Shown here: one piece after another, positions 23,706 through 31,974 of the stretch
Position numbering within the stretch: position 1 is the first letter of the stretch
How the letters are laid out: every line of letters begins with the position of its first letter
DNA from: Exiguobacterium chiriqhucha RW-2
Lineage (GTDB): Bacteria; Bacillota; Bacilli; Exiguobacteriales; Exiguobacteriaceae
Length of the DNA: 64,000 bases
Assembly (NCBI RefSeq): GCF_000416965.1
Contig: NZ_ATCL01000020.1
Location: forward strand, 62,001 to 126,000
Direction: 5' to 3'
Position numbers and translations under genes: made by a program
Notes under the pieces: model-generated
Seen by the model: only the letters and a program-made list of their open reading frames with translations
Told to the model about the DNA's origin: nothing
The model's database searches: none

Positions 23706-24508
23706 ACCGAGACGCGTTAGCCGATTTTCCAGACGAGACATCACCTTTTATTGAACAGTTCGTGCGTGACTTGGCGGACGTGACCGACGCGATTCGACAT
23801 GCGTACGTGCACGGGTCTTTGACGATGGGAGGCTTTCATCCGCGACAGAGCGACGTCGATTTACTGTTCGTGAGCGACCGAGACCTGTCGGACGAGGAAC
23901 GGCTCGGTTTGATGCGACTGTGCCTGGAGACTTCGACGCAGCCTTATCCGCTCGAGCTGACCGTGCTGACGGAACGAGCGTTACAAGAATGGGTCCATCC
24001 GAGTCCGTTCGAGTTTCATTATAGTGAGCAGTGGCGCATGCGGTTAGAAGAAATGTCAATCGATGAACTGCTCCATGAGCAACGCGGAATGACGGATCCG
24101 GATGTGGCCGCCCATCTTAAAGTCATTATGGAGCGGGGCCGTGTCTTGTTCGGGGCTCCGATGCATGAGTTGTTGCTCGGGTTTGAGGATGGACATTACC
24201 GAGAAGCAATCAAGGGCGACGCGTTGGATTGCTTCAGCTCGCTCGAGAATCATCCCGTGTATAGCGTACTGAATCTCGTGCGGGTGATGGCCTATGAGAT
24301 AGATGGACGTGTGCTCGCCAAACGAGAAGTGCTCGATTGGGCAAAGCGACAATCGATTCCGACTGATCTCCTGCATGTCATTCAAAAAGCGGCAGCGGCG
24401 TATGCGGGAGAAGACAGTACGTTCTCAAGGTCGGAACTCATCGACTTTTATATCTTTGCCAATGAGCGTCTCTTTCCGTATGAAGAGATGGATGAGTTAG
24501 AGGATTAA
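23702..24508 (+). CDS. AadA-like nucleotidyltransferase (aminoglycoside adenylyltransferase family)
   Basis: A 268-residue protein with the polymerase-beta-type nucleotidyltransferase motif HGSLTMGGFHPRQSDVDLL (about residues 37-55; GS followed by DxD), followed by a helical domain that resembles ANT(3'')/ANT(9) enzymes (LNLVRVMAYEIDGRVLAKREVLDW). Family members adenylylate streptomycin and/or spectinomycin, but chromosomal relatives may have other substrates, so resistance is not demonstrated. It overlaps uvrC by 4 nt and is probably co-translated with it. Confidence 0.8.
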   Translation: MNRDALADFPDETSPFIEQFVRDLADVTDAIRHAYVHGSLTMGGFHPRQSDVDLLFVSDRDLSDEERLGLMRLCLETSTQPYPLELTVLTERALQEWVHPSPFEFHYSEQWRMRLEEMSIDELLHEQRGMTDPDVAAHLKVIMERGRVLFGAPMHELLLGFEDGHYREAIKGDALDCFSSLENHPVYSVLNLVRVMAYEIDGRVLAKREVLDWAKRQSIPTDLLHVIQKAAAAYAGEDSTFSRSELIDFYIFANERLFPYEEMDELED

Positions 24509-24518
24509 CTCAAAAAGA

Positions 24519-24555
24519 AAGAGCCGATGCGGTGTAAAAATCGCATCGGCTCTTC
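24519..24555. terminator. Bidirectional terminator between convergent genes
   Basis: AAGAGCCGATGCG (24519-24531) pairs with CGCATCGGCTCTT (24542-24554). The minus strand has TTTCTTTTTG after the stem, while the plus strand T-run is short. It serves the yslB transcript best and possibly also uvrC. Confidence 0.8.
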
Positions 24556-24556
24556 G

Positions 24557-24958
24557 TCATTCATACGTATCTTTTCGGTCTAGTTGGACGGTGATGTGGA
24601 CGGCCTTGCGCGTCACGTCGGCATATCCTTCGGCGACGCATTGGAAACGACCCGCAATCTGTTCGGCTAAAAAGCCAGCCTCGAGCTGGAAGTAGCCCGT
24701 CGCCTTTTCTTGGGTCGCGGGTGGGGGCGTGAGCTCGAACAAGAATTTATTTCCTTTTTCTTTCAGCAGCGTCAAATCTCCCCAGCCGGCCTCACTAAAG
24801 AAGGCGCTCAGTTCCTCATTGGGCATGACCGGGAACTTGCGTGCGACCCGTTTACCCGACCAATAGATGACTTGGGCGTAATCGTCCCCAAGCAAATCCG
24901 TCAACACATAATCGCGCAACAGTTCGATCGCGAAAGTGGGTTGGCTCATCGTTTCCAT
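24557..24958 (-). CDS. yslB: YslB family protein (DUF2507)
   Basis: A 133-residue protein. The motifs LLRDYVLTDLLGDDYAQVIYWSGKRVARKFP and FFSEAGWGDLTLL identify the YslB/DUF2507 family, related to V4R-type small-ligand-binding domains. Function is unknown. In B. subtilis yslB lies directly upstream of sdhC, as here, but here it is transcribed away from sdhC. Two close starts exist (24958 and, three codons on, 24949); ribosome-site evidence is weak for both. Confidence 0.85.
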   Translation of the reverse strand: METMSQPTFAIELLRDYVLTDLLGDDYAQVIYWSGKRVARKFPVMPNEELSAFFSEAGWGDLTLLKEKGNKFLFELTPPPATQEKATGYFQLEAGFLAEQIAGRFQCVAEGYADVTRKAVHITVQLDRKDTYE

Positions 24959-25061
24959 CTTCTTCCATCACTCCAATCTCTCTATACCATTATAACGACG
25001 AATCGGCTTTTGGTCACCGGGTATTTTGCAAAAGAATGTGTCACAAATCGGTCAGGTTGTC

Positions 25062-25090
25062 TTGTCATACAAAATTCACAAGAGTAGAAT
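25062..25090 (+). promoter_or_regulatory. sdhC promoter
   Basis: TTGTCA (25062-25067), exactly 17 nt, TAGAAT (25085-25090). This predicts a leader of about 75 nt for sdhCAB, ending in a small GAGCC/GGCTC hairpin (25141-25153) just before the ribosome site. Confidence 0.75.
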
Positions 25091-25115
25091 AGGAGACAGA
25101 AAGCTATATTTACAT

Positions 25116-25130
25116 TTGAAAACGCTTTTA
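25116..25130 (+). promoter_or_regulatory. Candidate CcpA cre site in the sdh leader
   Basis: TTGAAAACGCTTTTA fits the cre consensus WTGNAANCGNWNNCW except for the conserved C near the 3' end. It lies about 20-35 nt after the predicted transcription start, a position suited to roadblock repression. Tentative. Confidence 0.4.
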
Positions 25131-25172
25131 TTTACAAAACGAGCCAAGGGCTCGTACAAAGGGGGAACTAGA

Positions 25173-25790
25173 ATGGCTTCGCAGCGTGACTATTTCAGTC
25201 GTAAAGTCCATTCGCTACTTGGGGTCATCCCAATCGGCCTGTTTTTGATCGTCCACTTGTCGGTCAACTACTATATCGTCGATGGGGTGGAATCGTTTAA
25301 CAAGGCAGCAAAATTCATGGAGAGCTTACCGTACTTGTACTTCCTTGAAGTCACCATCATCGCTTTGCCGATGATTTTCCACGGCGTGTATGGCGTGTAT
25401 TATGCGTTCCTCGGTTCGATTAACACGAACCGTTACTCATACGCCCGTAACTGGATGTACATGCTCCAACGCTTCACGGGCGTCTTCCTCGTCATCTTCA
25501 TCGCATGGCACGTTTGGGAAACGCGCTTGGCGAAGTTGCGTGGCGTTGAAGTGAATGCGGAGATGATGCAAAACATCGTCGACAATCCGCTCATGCTTAT
25601 CTTCTACATAGTCGGGATCCTCTCGGCTACGTTCCACTTCGCGAACGGTCTCTGGTCGTTTGCCATCACGTGGGGGATCACACAGTCGCCTCGTTCACAG
25701 CGCTTCATGAGCTACGTCTCAGGCGCGGTCTTCTTGGCACTATCTTTTGTCGGCATCCGTTCAATCTTGACGTTCGCTGGCATCTTGTAA
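25173..25790 (+). CDS. sdhC: Succinate dehydrogenase cytochrome b558 subunit
   Basis: A 205-residue membrane anchor with five helices and the type B (single-subunit, di-haem) architecture of Bacillus SdhC. Candidate haem-ligand histidines occur in KVHSLLGVIP, FLIVHLSVNYY, IFHGVYGVYY, IAWHVWETR and TFHFANGLW. It carries electrons from SdhAB to menaquinone at the cytoplasmic membrane. The ATG 25173 follows GGGGGAAC; a longer upstream frame starting at 25026 would span the promoter and is rejected. Confidence 0.95.
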   Translation: MASQRDYFSRKVHSLLGVIPIGLFLIVHLSVNYYIVDGVESFNKAAKFMESLPYLYFLEVTIIALPMIFHGVYGVYYAFLGSINTNRYSYARNWMYMLQRFTGVFLVIFIAWHVWETRLAKLRGVEVNAEMMQNIVDNPLMLIFYIVGILSATFHFANGLWSFAITWGITQSPRSQRFMSYVSGAVFLALSFVGIRSILTFAGIL

Positions 25791-25805
25791 TAGGGGGAAA
25801 AGTAC

Positions 25806-27563
25806 ATGGCAAATCAAAGTTTGATCGTCATCGGTGGCGGTCTAGCTGGACTCATGGCGACAATCAAGTCGGCTGAGATGGGTGTTCCGGTAAAACTATT
25901 CTCGCTTGTACCGGTCAAGCGTTCACATTCAGTTTGTGCACAAGGCGGCATCAACGGTGCCGTCAACACGAAAGGGGAAGGGGATTCTCCTTGGCAACAC
26001 TTTGATGATACGGTCTATGGGGGCGACTTCCTCGCCAACCAACCGCCAGTCCAAAAGATGGCGGAAGCGGCACCGAAAATCATCCACATGTTCGACCGGA
26101 TGGGCGTCATGTTCAACCGGACGCCGGAAGGTCTTCTCGACTTCCGACGTTTCGGCGGCACGCTCCATCACCGCACGGCTTACGCCGGTGCGACGACAGG
26201 GCAACAGCTTCTTTACGCGCTAGACGAGCAGGTCCGTCGCTATGAGGCGCAAGGGCTCGTCGAGAAGTATGAAGGCTGGGAGTTCCTCCGGGCCATCATC
26301 GATGAATCAGGCGTATGCCGTGGTGCGGTCTGTCAGGATTTACGCTCGATGGAAATTAAAGCGTTCCCATCGGATGCGGTCATCCTTGCGACAGGTGGCC
26401 CAGGAGTCATCTTCGGTAAATCGACGAACTCGGTCATCAACACCGGCCAAGCGGCTGGAGCGGTTTACCGTCAAGGCGCGGTCTACGCGAACGGCGAGTT
26501 CATCCAAATCCACCCGACGGCGATCCCAGGGGACGACAAGCTTCGTCTCATGAGTGAGTCGGCACGTGGTGAAGGCGGACGTGTATGGACGTATAAAGAC
26601 GGCAAACCATGGTACTTCCTTGAAGAGAAGTATCCGGCCTACGGAAACCTCGTGCCGCGTGATATCGCGACGCGTGAGATCTTCGACGTCTGCGTCAACC
26701 AGAAGCTCGGCGTCAACGGCGAAAACATGGTGTACCTCGACTTGTCGCATAAAGACTCGAAAGAGCTCGACATCAAACTCGGCGGCATCCTTGAGATTTA
26801 CGAGAAGTTCGTCGGCGACGACCCACGGAAAGTCCCGATGAAGATTTTCCCGGCCGTTCACTATTCGATGGGCGGACTCTGGGTCGATTACGACCAGATG
26901 ACGAACATCCCAGGGCTATTCGCTGCCGGTGAGTGCGATTACTCGATGCACGGTGCCAACCGTCTCGGTGCCAACTCGCTCCTCTCGGCTGTATACGGCG
27001 GGATGGAAGCCGGTCCTGCGGCCGTTCATTACATGCGTGGTCTCGACCAAGTGACAGAGAGCGTGCCAGAAGCACTCTTCAACTTCAACGAACGTGAAGA
27101 AATCGAGCGGTTCAACGACATCCTCGCGATGGACGGTACGGAAAACGCGTATCAAATCCACCGTGAGCTCGGCGAACTCATGACCGACAACGTCACGGTC
27201 GTTCGTTACAACGATAAACTCGAAGCGACGGATCTCAAACTCCGTGAACTTCGTGAACGCTATAACAACATCTCCGCGACCGATACGGCCCGCTGGAGCA
27301 ACCAAGGGGCATCGTTCATCCGACAGCTCGACCACATGCTCGACCTCGCACGCGTCATCACACTTGGCGCCTTGAAACGCGATGAGAGCCGTGGGGCGCA
27401 TTACAAGCCGGACTTCCCGGAACGTGATGACGAGCGCTTCATGAAGACGACGATGGCACGTTACGACAATGGGGAAGTCGATATCTCGTTTGAAGAGATC
27501 GACGTTTCGTTAATCCCGCCACGTAAACGGGATTACTCGAAGAAAGGGGCGAAGACGAAATGA
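25806..27563 (+). CDS. sdhA: Succinate dehydrogenase flavoprotein subunit
   Basis: A 585-residue flavoprotein, the same length class as B. subtilis SdhA. The N-terminal dinucleotide fold is IVIGGGLAGLMATIKSAE, the covalent-FAD histidine is in RSHSVCAQGGINGAVN, the active-site segment is QIHPTAIPGDDKL, and GLFAAGECDYSMHGANRLGANSLL is also conserved. It oxidises succinate to fumarate in the citric acid cycle. It follows sdhC by 15 nt and overlaps sdhB by 4 nt (ATGA). Confidence 0.97.
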   Translation: MANQSLIVIGGGLAGLMATIKSAEMGVPVKLFSLVPVKRSHSVCAQGGINGAVNTKGEGDSPWQHFDDTVYGGDFLANQPPVQKMAEAAPKIIHMFDRMGVMFNRTPEGLLDFRRFGGTLHHRTAYAGATTGQQLLYALDEQVRRYEAQGLVEKYEGWEFLRAIIDESGVCRGAVCQDLRSMEIKAFPSDAVILATGGPGVIFGKSTNSVINTGQAAGAVYRQGAVYANGEFIQIHPTAIPGDDKLRLMSESARGEGGRVWTYKDGKPWYFLEEKYPAYGNLVPRDIATREIFDVCVNQKLGVNGENMVYLDLSHKDSKELDIKLGGILEIYEKFVGDDPRKVPMKIFPAVHYSMGGLWVDYDQMTNIPGLFAAGECDYSMHGANRLGANSLLSAVYGGMEAGPAAVHYMRGLDQVTESVPEALFNFNEREEIERFNDILAMDGTENAYQIHRELGELMTDNVTVVRYNDKLEATDLKLRELRERYNNISATDTARWSNQGASFIRQLDHMLDLARVITLGALKRDESRGAHYKPDFPERDDERFMKTTMARYDNGEVDISFEEIDVSLIPPRKRDYSKKGAKTK

Positions 27564-28360
27564 CGACGCCGATGCAAGCAGATCAAAAAGACATTCGTTT
27601 TATCATTGAACGTCAGGACGGGCCGGATCAACCGACCTATACGGAAGAGTTCACCGTCCCGTACCGTCCGAATATGAACGTTATCTCGGCACTGATGGAA
27701 ATCCGCCGAAACCCGGTCAACGCGAACGGGGACAAGACGACACCAATCAACTGGGACATGAACTGTCTCGAGGAAGTGTGTGGCGCTTGTTCGATGATCA
27801 TCAACGGCAAGCCGCGCCAATCGTGTACGGCACTCGTCGATAAACTCGAGCAACCGATCCGTCTTGCTCCGATGAAGACGTTCCCGGTCGTCCGTGACCT
27901 TCAAGTCGACCGTCAGCGTATGTTCGACGCGTTGAAAAAAGTGAAGGCTTGGGTTCCGATTGACGGGACGTACGATCTCGGACCAGGACCACGGATGCCA
28001 GAGAACAAGCGTCAATGGGCGTATGAACTATCGAAATGTATGACGTGCGGTGTCTGCCTCGAGGCATGCCCGAACGTCAACGACAAATCGAACTTCATCG
28101 GACCGGCTGCCATCTCGCAAGTCCGTCTCTTCAACTCGCATCCGACCGGCGCCTTCCACGCGGAAGACCGTTTGGAAGCGCTCATGGAAGACGGCGGCCT
28201 CGCACAGTGCGGAAACGCACAAAACTGTGTCGAAGTTTGTCCGAAAGGCATTCCGCTCACGACGTCAATCGCTGCGATGAACCGTCAGACGACGCTTCAC
28301 TCGTTCAAATCGTTCTTCGGTAGCGACAAAGGCCGCACTGGTTCTGCGGTCGAGGCGTAA
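27560..28360 (+). CDS. sdhB: Succinate dehydrogenase iron-sulfur subunit
   Basis: A 266-residue iron-sulfur protein. The [2Fe-2S] cysteines are in NCLEEVCGACSM and RQSC (about residues 74-95). The ferredoxin-like clusters are in CMTCGVCLEACP (about 160-170) and CGNAQNCVEVCPKGIP (about 218-230), giving [4Fe-4S] and [3Fe-4S]/[4Fe-4S] centres that carry electrons from SdhA FAD to SdhC. It ends the sdhCAB genes; the thioesterase gene starts 9 nt later. Confidence 0.97.
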   Translation: MTTPMQADQKDIRFIIERQDGPDQPTYTEEFTVPYRPNMNVISALMEIRRNPVNANGDKTTPINWDMNCLEEVCGACSMIINGKPRQSCTALVDKLEQPIRLAPMKTFPVVRDLQVDRQRMFDALKKVKAWVPIDGTYDLGPGPRMPENKRQWAYELSKCMTCGVCLEACPNVNDKSNFIGPAAISQVRLFNSHPTGAFHAEDRLEALMEDGGLAQCGNAQNCVEVCPKGIPLTTSIAAMNRQTTLHSFKSFFGSDKGRTGSAVEA

Positions 28361-28369
28361 GGGTTACGG

Positions 28370-28810
28370 ATGACGAAGTACTTCCGGGAAGCCGATTGGG
28401 AAACACGTGTCAGAGCAGGGGTCGCGCTAGACGTCAAAGTCCGATTTTCGGAGTGCGACCCGTACGGCCATATGAATAACACGATCCCGTTCATCTATTT
28501 CGAGGATGCACGGATCGAGTTGCTTGAAGCGACAGGGTTCTCGTTGAAAGAGGGGTTCGTCGTCGTGGCGGACGCCCAGTGCGACTATGTCCGCCAGGTG
28601 ATGCCGCGCCAATCGATCAAGGTGTATGCCAATGTCTTGACGGTCGGAAACACTTCATGTGATATTCATTACGGGGCATATGATGGAGAACAGCTCATGT
28701 TCGCGGGGCGTACGAGCCTCGTGCACTTGTCGAAATCCGGTCGTCCGACCGAATGGACTCCAGAATATAAAAATCGCTTGCAGAATTTTTGCGAATCCGC
28801 TATCATTTGA
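28370..28810 (+). CDS. ysmA: Hotdog-fold acyl-CoA thioesterase (YsmA-like)
   Basis: A 146-residue 4-hydroxybenzoyl-CoA thioesterase-family protein. VRFSECDPYGHMNNTIPFIYFEDAR is the typical hotdog active-site region (residues about 23-47), with Asp in ECDPYGHMNN as the expected catalytic residue. The substrate is probably an acyl-CoA, unspecified. It is in the same position as B. subtilis ysmA, after sdhB, and is probably part of the sdh transcript. Its 3' end contains the promoter of the next gene, ptsH. Confidence 0.85.
   Translation: MTKYFREADWETRVRAGVALDVKVRFSECDPYGHMNNTIPFIYFEDARIELLEATGFSLKEGFVVVADAQCDYVRQVMPRQSIKVYANVLTVGNTSCDIHYGAYDGEQLMFAGRTSLVHLSKSGRPTEWTPEYKNRLQNFCESAII
28778..28806 (+). 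promoter_or_regulatory. ptsH promoter, inside the end of ysmA
   Basis: TTGCAG (28778-28783), 17 nt, TATCAT (28801-28806), close to sigma-A consensus. This makes ptsH an independent transcription unit. Confidence 0.65.
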
Positions 28811-28881
28811 TAATGAGTTCACAAACAATTATTCTGCAGGTTCACCTGTAGAATTGAAATTTGAAGGGAGACTATCACGTC

Positions 28882-29145
28882 ATGGAAAAAACGTTCACAG
28901 TCGTTGCAGATTCAGGAATTCACGCTCGTCCAGCTACACAGTTGGTTAACACAGCTTCTAAGTTCCAATCAGATATCAACCTTGAGTACAACGGTAAAAC
29001 AGTAAACCTCAAGTCGATCATGGGTGTTCTTTCACTCGGAATCGCAAAAGATTCTACAATCAAAATCACTGCAGCTGGTGACGATGCAGAAGAAGCGGTT
29101 AACACGCTTTCTGACATGCTCACAAGCGAAGGTCTTGCTCAGTAA
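28882..29145 (+). CDS. ptsH: Phosphocarrier protein HPr
   Basis: An 87-residue HPr of standard length. The phosphorylatable histidine 15 is in [12 protein letters not shown], and serine 46, target of HPr kinase, is in [12 protein letters not shown], so this is true HPr rather than Crh, which lacks His15. It relays phosphate from EI to sugar EIIs and, as P-Ser-HPr, acts as CcpA corepressor. ATG 28882 is 7 nt after GAAGGGAG; the longer frame from 28861 overlaps that site. Unusually, no ptsI follows; a terminator comes directly after. Confidence 0.95.
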   Translation: MEKTFTVVADSGIHARPATQLVNTASKFQSDINLEYNGKTVNLKSIMGVLSLGIAKDSTIKITAAGDDAEEAVNTLSDMLTSEGLAQ

Positions 29146-29155
29146 TTGAGCGACG

Positions 29156-29189
29156 GACGAGGCGGCCAATCGGCTACCTCGTCTTTTTT
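29156..29189 (+). terminator. Intrinsic terminator of ptsH
   Basis: GACGAGG (29156-29162) pairs with CCTCGTC (29177-29183), with an inner CGGCC/CGGCT part, followed by six T residues. Confidence 0.9.
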
Positions 29190-29261
29190 GTTTGTCACGA
29201 GACCGTTTCTTTTTCAGAATCGGCTTTTTTGGTAAGATAGATGGGAATGGAAGTGATGATT

Positions 29262-30068
29262 ATGAAACGAGCGATTGGAGTACTCGATTCAGGAGTTGGC
29301 GGCTTGACGGTGGTCAAAGAACTGATGCGCCAACTACCGAAAGAAGAAATAATCTATATCGGCGACACGGAACGGTGCCCGTATGGCCCGCGCCCGCACG
29401 ATGAGATTGAAGCCTATACGTGGGAACTGATTGAGTTCCTGTTAAGCAAGAACGTGAAGATGATCGTCATCGCCTGCAACACGGCGACAGCGGTCGTCTT
29501 GAAAGAGGCGCGCAAACGCCTCAACATCCCGGTCATCGGTGTCATCGATCCGGGTGCCCGCGCGGCCGTCAAAGGGACGCGCAATAAACATATCGGCGTC
29601 ATCGGCACGAAGATGACGATTGAGAGCAACTCGTACGAGACGGCACTCCGGCACGTGGCCGGCGAGATCGATGTGTATTCGCTCGCCTGTCCGCCGTTCG
29701 TACCGCTCGTCGAAGCCGGTGAACTTGACGGGGAACGTGTCCGCGCCATCGTCGCTGAGACGATCCGCCCGCTCCAGTCTTCCGAGATGGATACGCTCAT
29801 CCTCGGGTGCACGCATTATCCGCTGCTCGCTCCGGTCATTCAAGACGTCGTCGGACCGGACGTTCATTTGATTTCATCTGGTGACGAGACGGCGCTCGAA
29901 GTGGCGGCCATCCTTGATTTCAAAGAGCTTGAGAACGACCTCGACACGGTCCCGGCGCATCAGTTTTATGCGACGGGGGACGTCGTCATCTTTGACCGAC
30001 TCGCGACAGAGTGGCTCGGTCAGCCCGTGAGAGCGGAGAAAGTAGAGGTGTCCGGTGTCGATGCGTAA
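29262..30068 (+). CDS. murI: Glutamate racemase
   Basis: A 268-residue racemase with [13 protein letters not shown] near the start and the two catalytic cysteines in IACNTATAV (about residue 73) and [10 protein letters not shown] (about residue 184). It makes D-glutamate for peptidoglycan. ATG 29262 is chosen because GGAAGTG ends 6 nt upstream; earlier in-frame ATGs at 29241, 29247 and 29256 precede or overlap that site. It starts the murI-rph-rdgB-phosphodiesterase operon and overlaps rph by 8 nt, in the order known for Bacillus racE. Confidence 0.95.
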   Translation: MKRAIGVLDSGVGGLTVVKELMRQLPKEEIIYIGDTERCPYGPRPHDEIEAYTWELIEFLLSKNVKMIVIACNTATAVVLKEARKRLNIPVIGVIDPGARAAVKGTRNKHIGVIGTKMTIESNSYETALRHVAGEIDVYSLACPPFVPLVEAGELDGERVRAIVAETIRPLQSSEMDTLILGCTHYPLLAPVIQDVVGPDVHLISSGDETALEVAAILDFKELENDLDTVPAHQFYATGDVVIFDRLATEWLGQPVRAEKVEVSGVDA

Positions 30069-30810
30069 CGAACGAAACCATGACGAGCTCCGGCCCGTCG
30101 AAATCGTTCCCCATGTAAACAAGCATGCGGAAGGATCGATCCTCATCTCGATCGGGGACACGAAAGTCATCTGTACGGCGACCGTCGAAGAACGTGTCCC
30201 GAACTTCTTGCGCGGCAAGAAGCAAGGTTGGATTAACGCCGAGTATGCCATGCTCCCACGCGCGACCGGCAACCGTACGGTCCGTGAATCGGTCCGAGGG
30301 AAACAGTCGGGCCGTACGATGGAGATTCAGCGTTTGATTTCCCGCTCGCTCCGCTCGGTCGTCGATTTGGAACGACTCGGTGAACGGACGATTTGGATTG
30401 ACTGTGACGTCATCCAAGCGGACGGTGGTACGCGCACGGCCTCGATTACGGGCGGCTTCTGTGCCCTCGTCCTCGCGGTCGATGCGCTCATCCGTCAAGG
30501 CAAGCTTGACGACACGCCGATTAAAGAAGGCGTCGCGGCCATCTCGGTCGGACGGACCGACGAATTGCTCCTTGACTTGAACTACGAAGAAGACGCCGCG
30601 GCCGAGGTCGACATGAACGTCGTCATGACGGCGAGCGGACGCTTCGTCGAAGTGCAAGGGACAGGGGAAGAAGCAACGTTCACGTTGCTCGAGATGAACG
30701 AGATGCTCCACATGGCCCAGAGCGGGATCGAGACGTTATTCAAAGCGGCCGAAGACGCGCTCGGCGCCTCGTGGTGGTATGTCGGGGAACAATTGGAGGA
30801 GACAACATGA
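30061..30810 (+). CDS. rph: Ribonuclease PH
   Basis: A 249-residue RNase PH with the N-terminal [14 protein letters not shown], the RNA/phosphate-binding core [18 protein letters not shown] and [19 protein letters not shown], and [18 protein letters not shown] carrying the catalytic aspartates. It trims tRNA 3' extensions phosphorolytically. ATG 30061 is preferred (10 nt from AGAGGTG), although GTG 30055 is possible. It overlaps rdgB by 4 nt (ATGA). Confidence 0.95.
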   Translation: MRNERNHDELRPVEIVPHVNKHAEGSILISIGDTKVICTATVEERVPNFLRGKKQGWINAEYAMLPRATGNRTVRESVRGKQSGRTMEIQRLISRSLRSVVDLERLGERTIWIDCDVIQADGGTRTASITGGFCALVLAVDALIRQGKLDDTPIKEGVAAISVGRTDELLLDLNYEEDAAAEVDMNVVMTASGRFVEVQGTGEEATFTLLEMNEMLHMAQSGIETLFKAAEDALGASWWYVGEQLEETT

Positions 30811-31397
30811 AACTCATCGTCGCAACACGCAATAAAGGAAAAGTCGTCGAAATCGAAGGGATGCTCACGCCGCTCGGCTTCGAGGTCGAATCGTTGCTTG
30901 ACTATCCGGACGCACCTGAGACGGACGAGACGGGCACGACGTTCGAAGCGAACGCCGAGCTGAAGGCGACGGAGGCGGCCCGCTACTTCGGCCATGCTGT
31001 CCTCGCTGACGACTCGGGGCTCGAAGTCGACGCGCTCGACGGGGCACCGGGTGTCCATTCGGCCCGCTTCGCCGGACCTGAAAAATCGGATGAGGCGAAC
31101 AACGCCCTCTTGCTCGAGAAGTTGAACGGGGCGACCAACCGGACGGCACGCTTTATTTGTGCCCTCTGTTTGGCCAAACCGTCCGGGGAGACGTTGACGG
31201 TACGCGGAACGATCGAAGGGACGATCGGCTATGCGCCGCACGGGGAGAACGGTTTCGGTTATGACCCGCTCTTCATCGTCCCGTCGCTCCATAAGACGGC
31301 AGCAGAACTTGAACGCGACGAAAAGGCGGCGGTCAGTCACCGCGGTCAAGCACTACGAAAGTTAGAGGCAGAAATCATTCCGTTCATGAAAGGGTGA
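30807..31397 (+). CDS. rdgB: dITP/XTP pyrophosphatase (RdgB/HAM1 family)
   Basis: A 196-residue house-cleaning nucleotide pyrophosphatase. The N-terminal substrate-binding [15 protein letters not shown], the catalytic [25 protein letters not shown] and the C-terminal [14 protein letters not shown] and [10 protein letters not shown] are all family signatures. It hydrolyses non-canonical purine triphosphates to keep them out of DNA and RNA. The start at 30807 follows GGAGGAGACAAC and overlaps rph by ATGA; the next gene also overlaps or abuts. The B. subtilis equivalent is ysnA. Confidence 0.95.
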   Translation: MKLIVATRNKGKVVEIEGMLTPLGFEVESLLDYPDAPETDETGTTFEANAELKATEAARYFGHAVLADDSGLEVDALDGAPGVHSARFAGPEKSDEANNALLLEKLNGATNRTARFICALCLAKPSGETLTVRGTIEGTIGYAPHGENGFGYDPLFIVPSLHKTAAELERDEKAAVSHRGQALRKLEAEIIPFMKG

Positions 31398-31402
31398 CCC
31401 GT

Positions 31403-31915
31403 ATGCGTTTTCTCGTAGTCAGTGACAGTCACGGATTGACAGAAGAACTATCGATCATCTTTAATCGGCACGAACAAGAAATCGACGACGCGTATCATTG
31501 TGGTGACTCGCAACTCGCGCTCGTCGACGAGCACCTGCTCCCGTACCACACCGTGCGCGGCAATTGCGACTTCGGTGGCGACTTGCCGCTCGAGCGAATC
31601 GAGGAGACGGCTGAAGGCACGATTCTCATCGTCCACGGCCATCACCACGACGTGAAGTACGACTTGAACCGGTTGCGTTATCGGGCCGAAGAGGTCGGGG
31701 CGAACGTCGTCTTGTTCGGCCATTCGCACGTCGCCGGAGCGTTGATTGAGGACGGGGTGCTCTATGTGAACCCGGGCTCGATTCGGATGCCGCGCGGACG
31801 GAGTGACAAAACGTATGTACTGATGGATCTCGAAAACGGGCAGGCCACGGTCCGCTTTTATCGGTCTGAGGACGGTTCAGCCGTCGAGGATCTCGATGTG
31901 AGCGGAAAGCTGTGA
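31403..31915 (+). CDS. ysnB: Metallophosphoesterase (YfcE/YsnB family)
   Basis: A 170-residue calcineurin-like phosphodiesterase containing the metal ligands in order: SDSHG, HCGDSQ, RGNCDFGG, VHGHHHDVK and FGHSHVAG. Activity is probably on small phosphodiesters; the natural substrate is unknown. ATG 31403 is selected (AAAGGGTGA 5 nt upstream) over GTG 31394. Last gene of the murI operon, in the B. subtilis order; the tRNA-Arg unit follows. Confidence 0.88.
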   Translation: MRFLVVSDSHGLTEELSIIFNRHEQEIDDAYHCGDSQLALVDEHLLPYHTVRGNCDFGGDLPLERIEETAEGTILIVHGHHHDVKYDLNRLRYRAEEVGANVVLFGHSHVAGALIEDGVLYVNPGSIRMPRGRSDKTYVLMDLENGQATVRFYRSEDGSAVEDLDVSGKL

Positions 31916-31933
31916 CGGAATGAAAAGAAGGAA

Positions 31934-31962
31934 TTGACAGCAAACCATTTTTCTATTATAGT
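31934..31962 (+). promoter_or_regulatory. Strong promoter of the tRNA-Arg gene
   Basis: TTGACA (31934-31939), exactly 17 nt, TATAGT (31957-31962). Transcription would start about 5 nt before the mature tRNA 5' end. Confidence 0.8.
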
Positions 31963-31974
31963 TTTCTTGTCAAT

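Noticed and set aside
25026-25172. N-terminal extension of SdhC
   Set aside because: The extra codons cover the promoter and candidate cre site; ATG 25173 has a strong ribosome site and fits the family length.
28882-29145. Possible Crh instead of HPr
   Set aside because: The phosphorylatable His15 is present in GIHARPA, so the protein is HPr.
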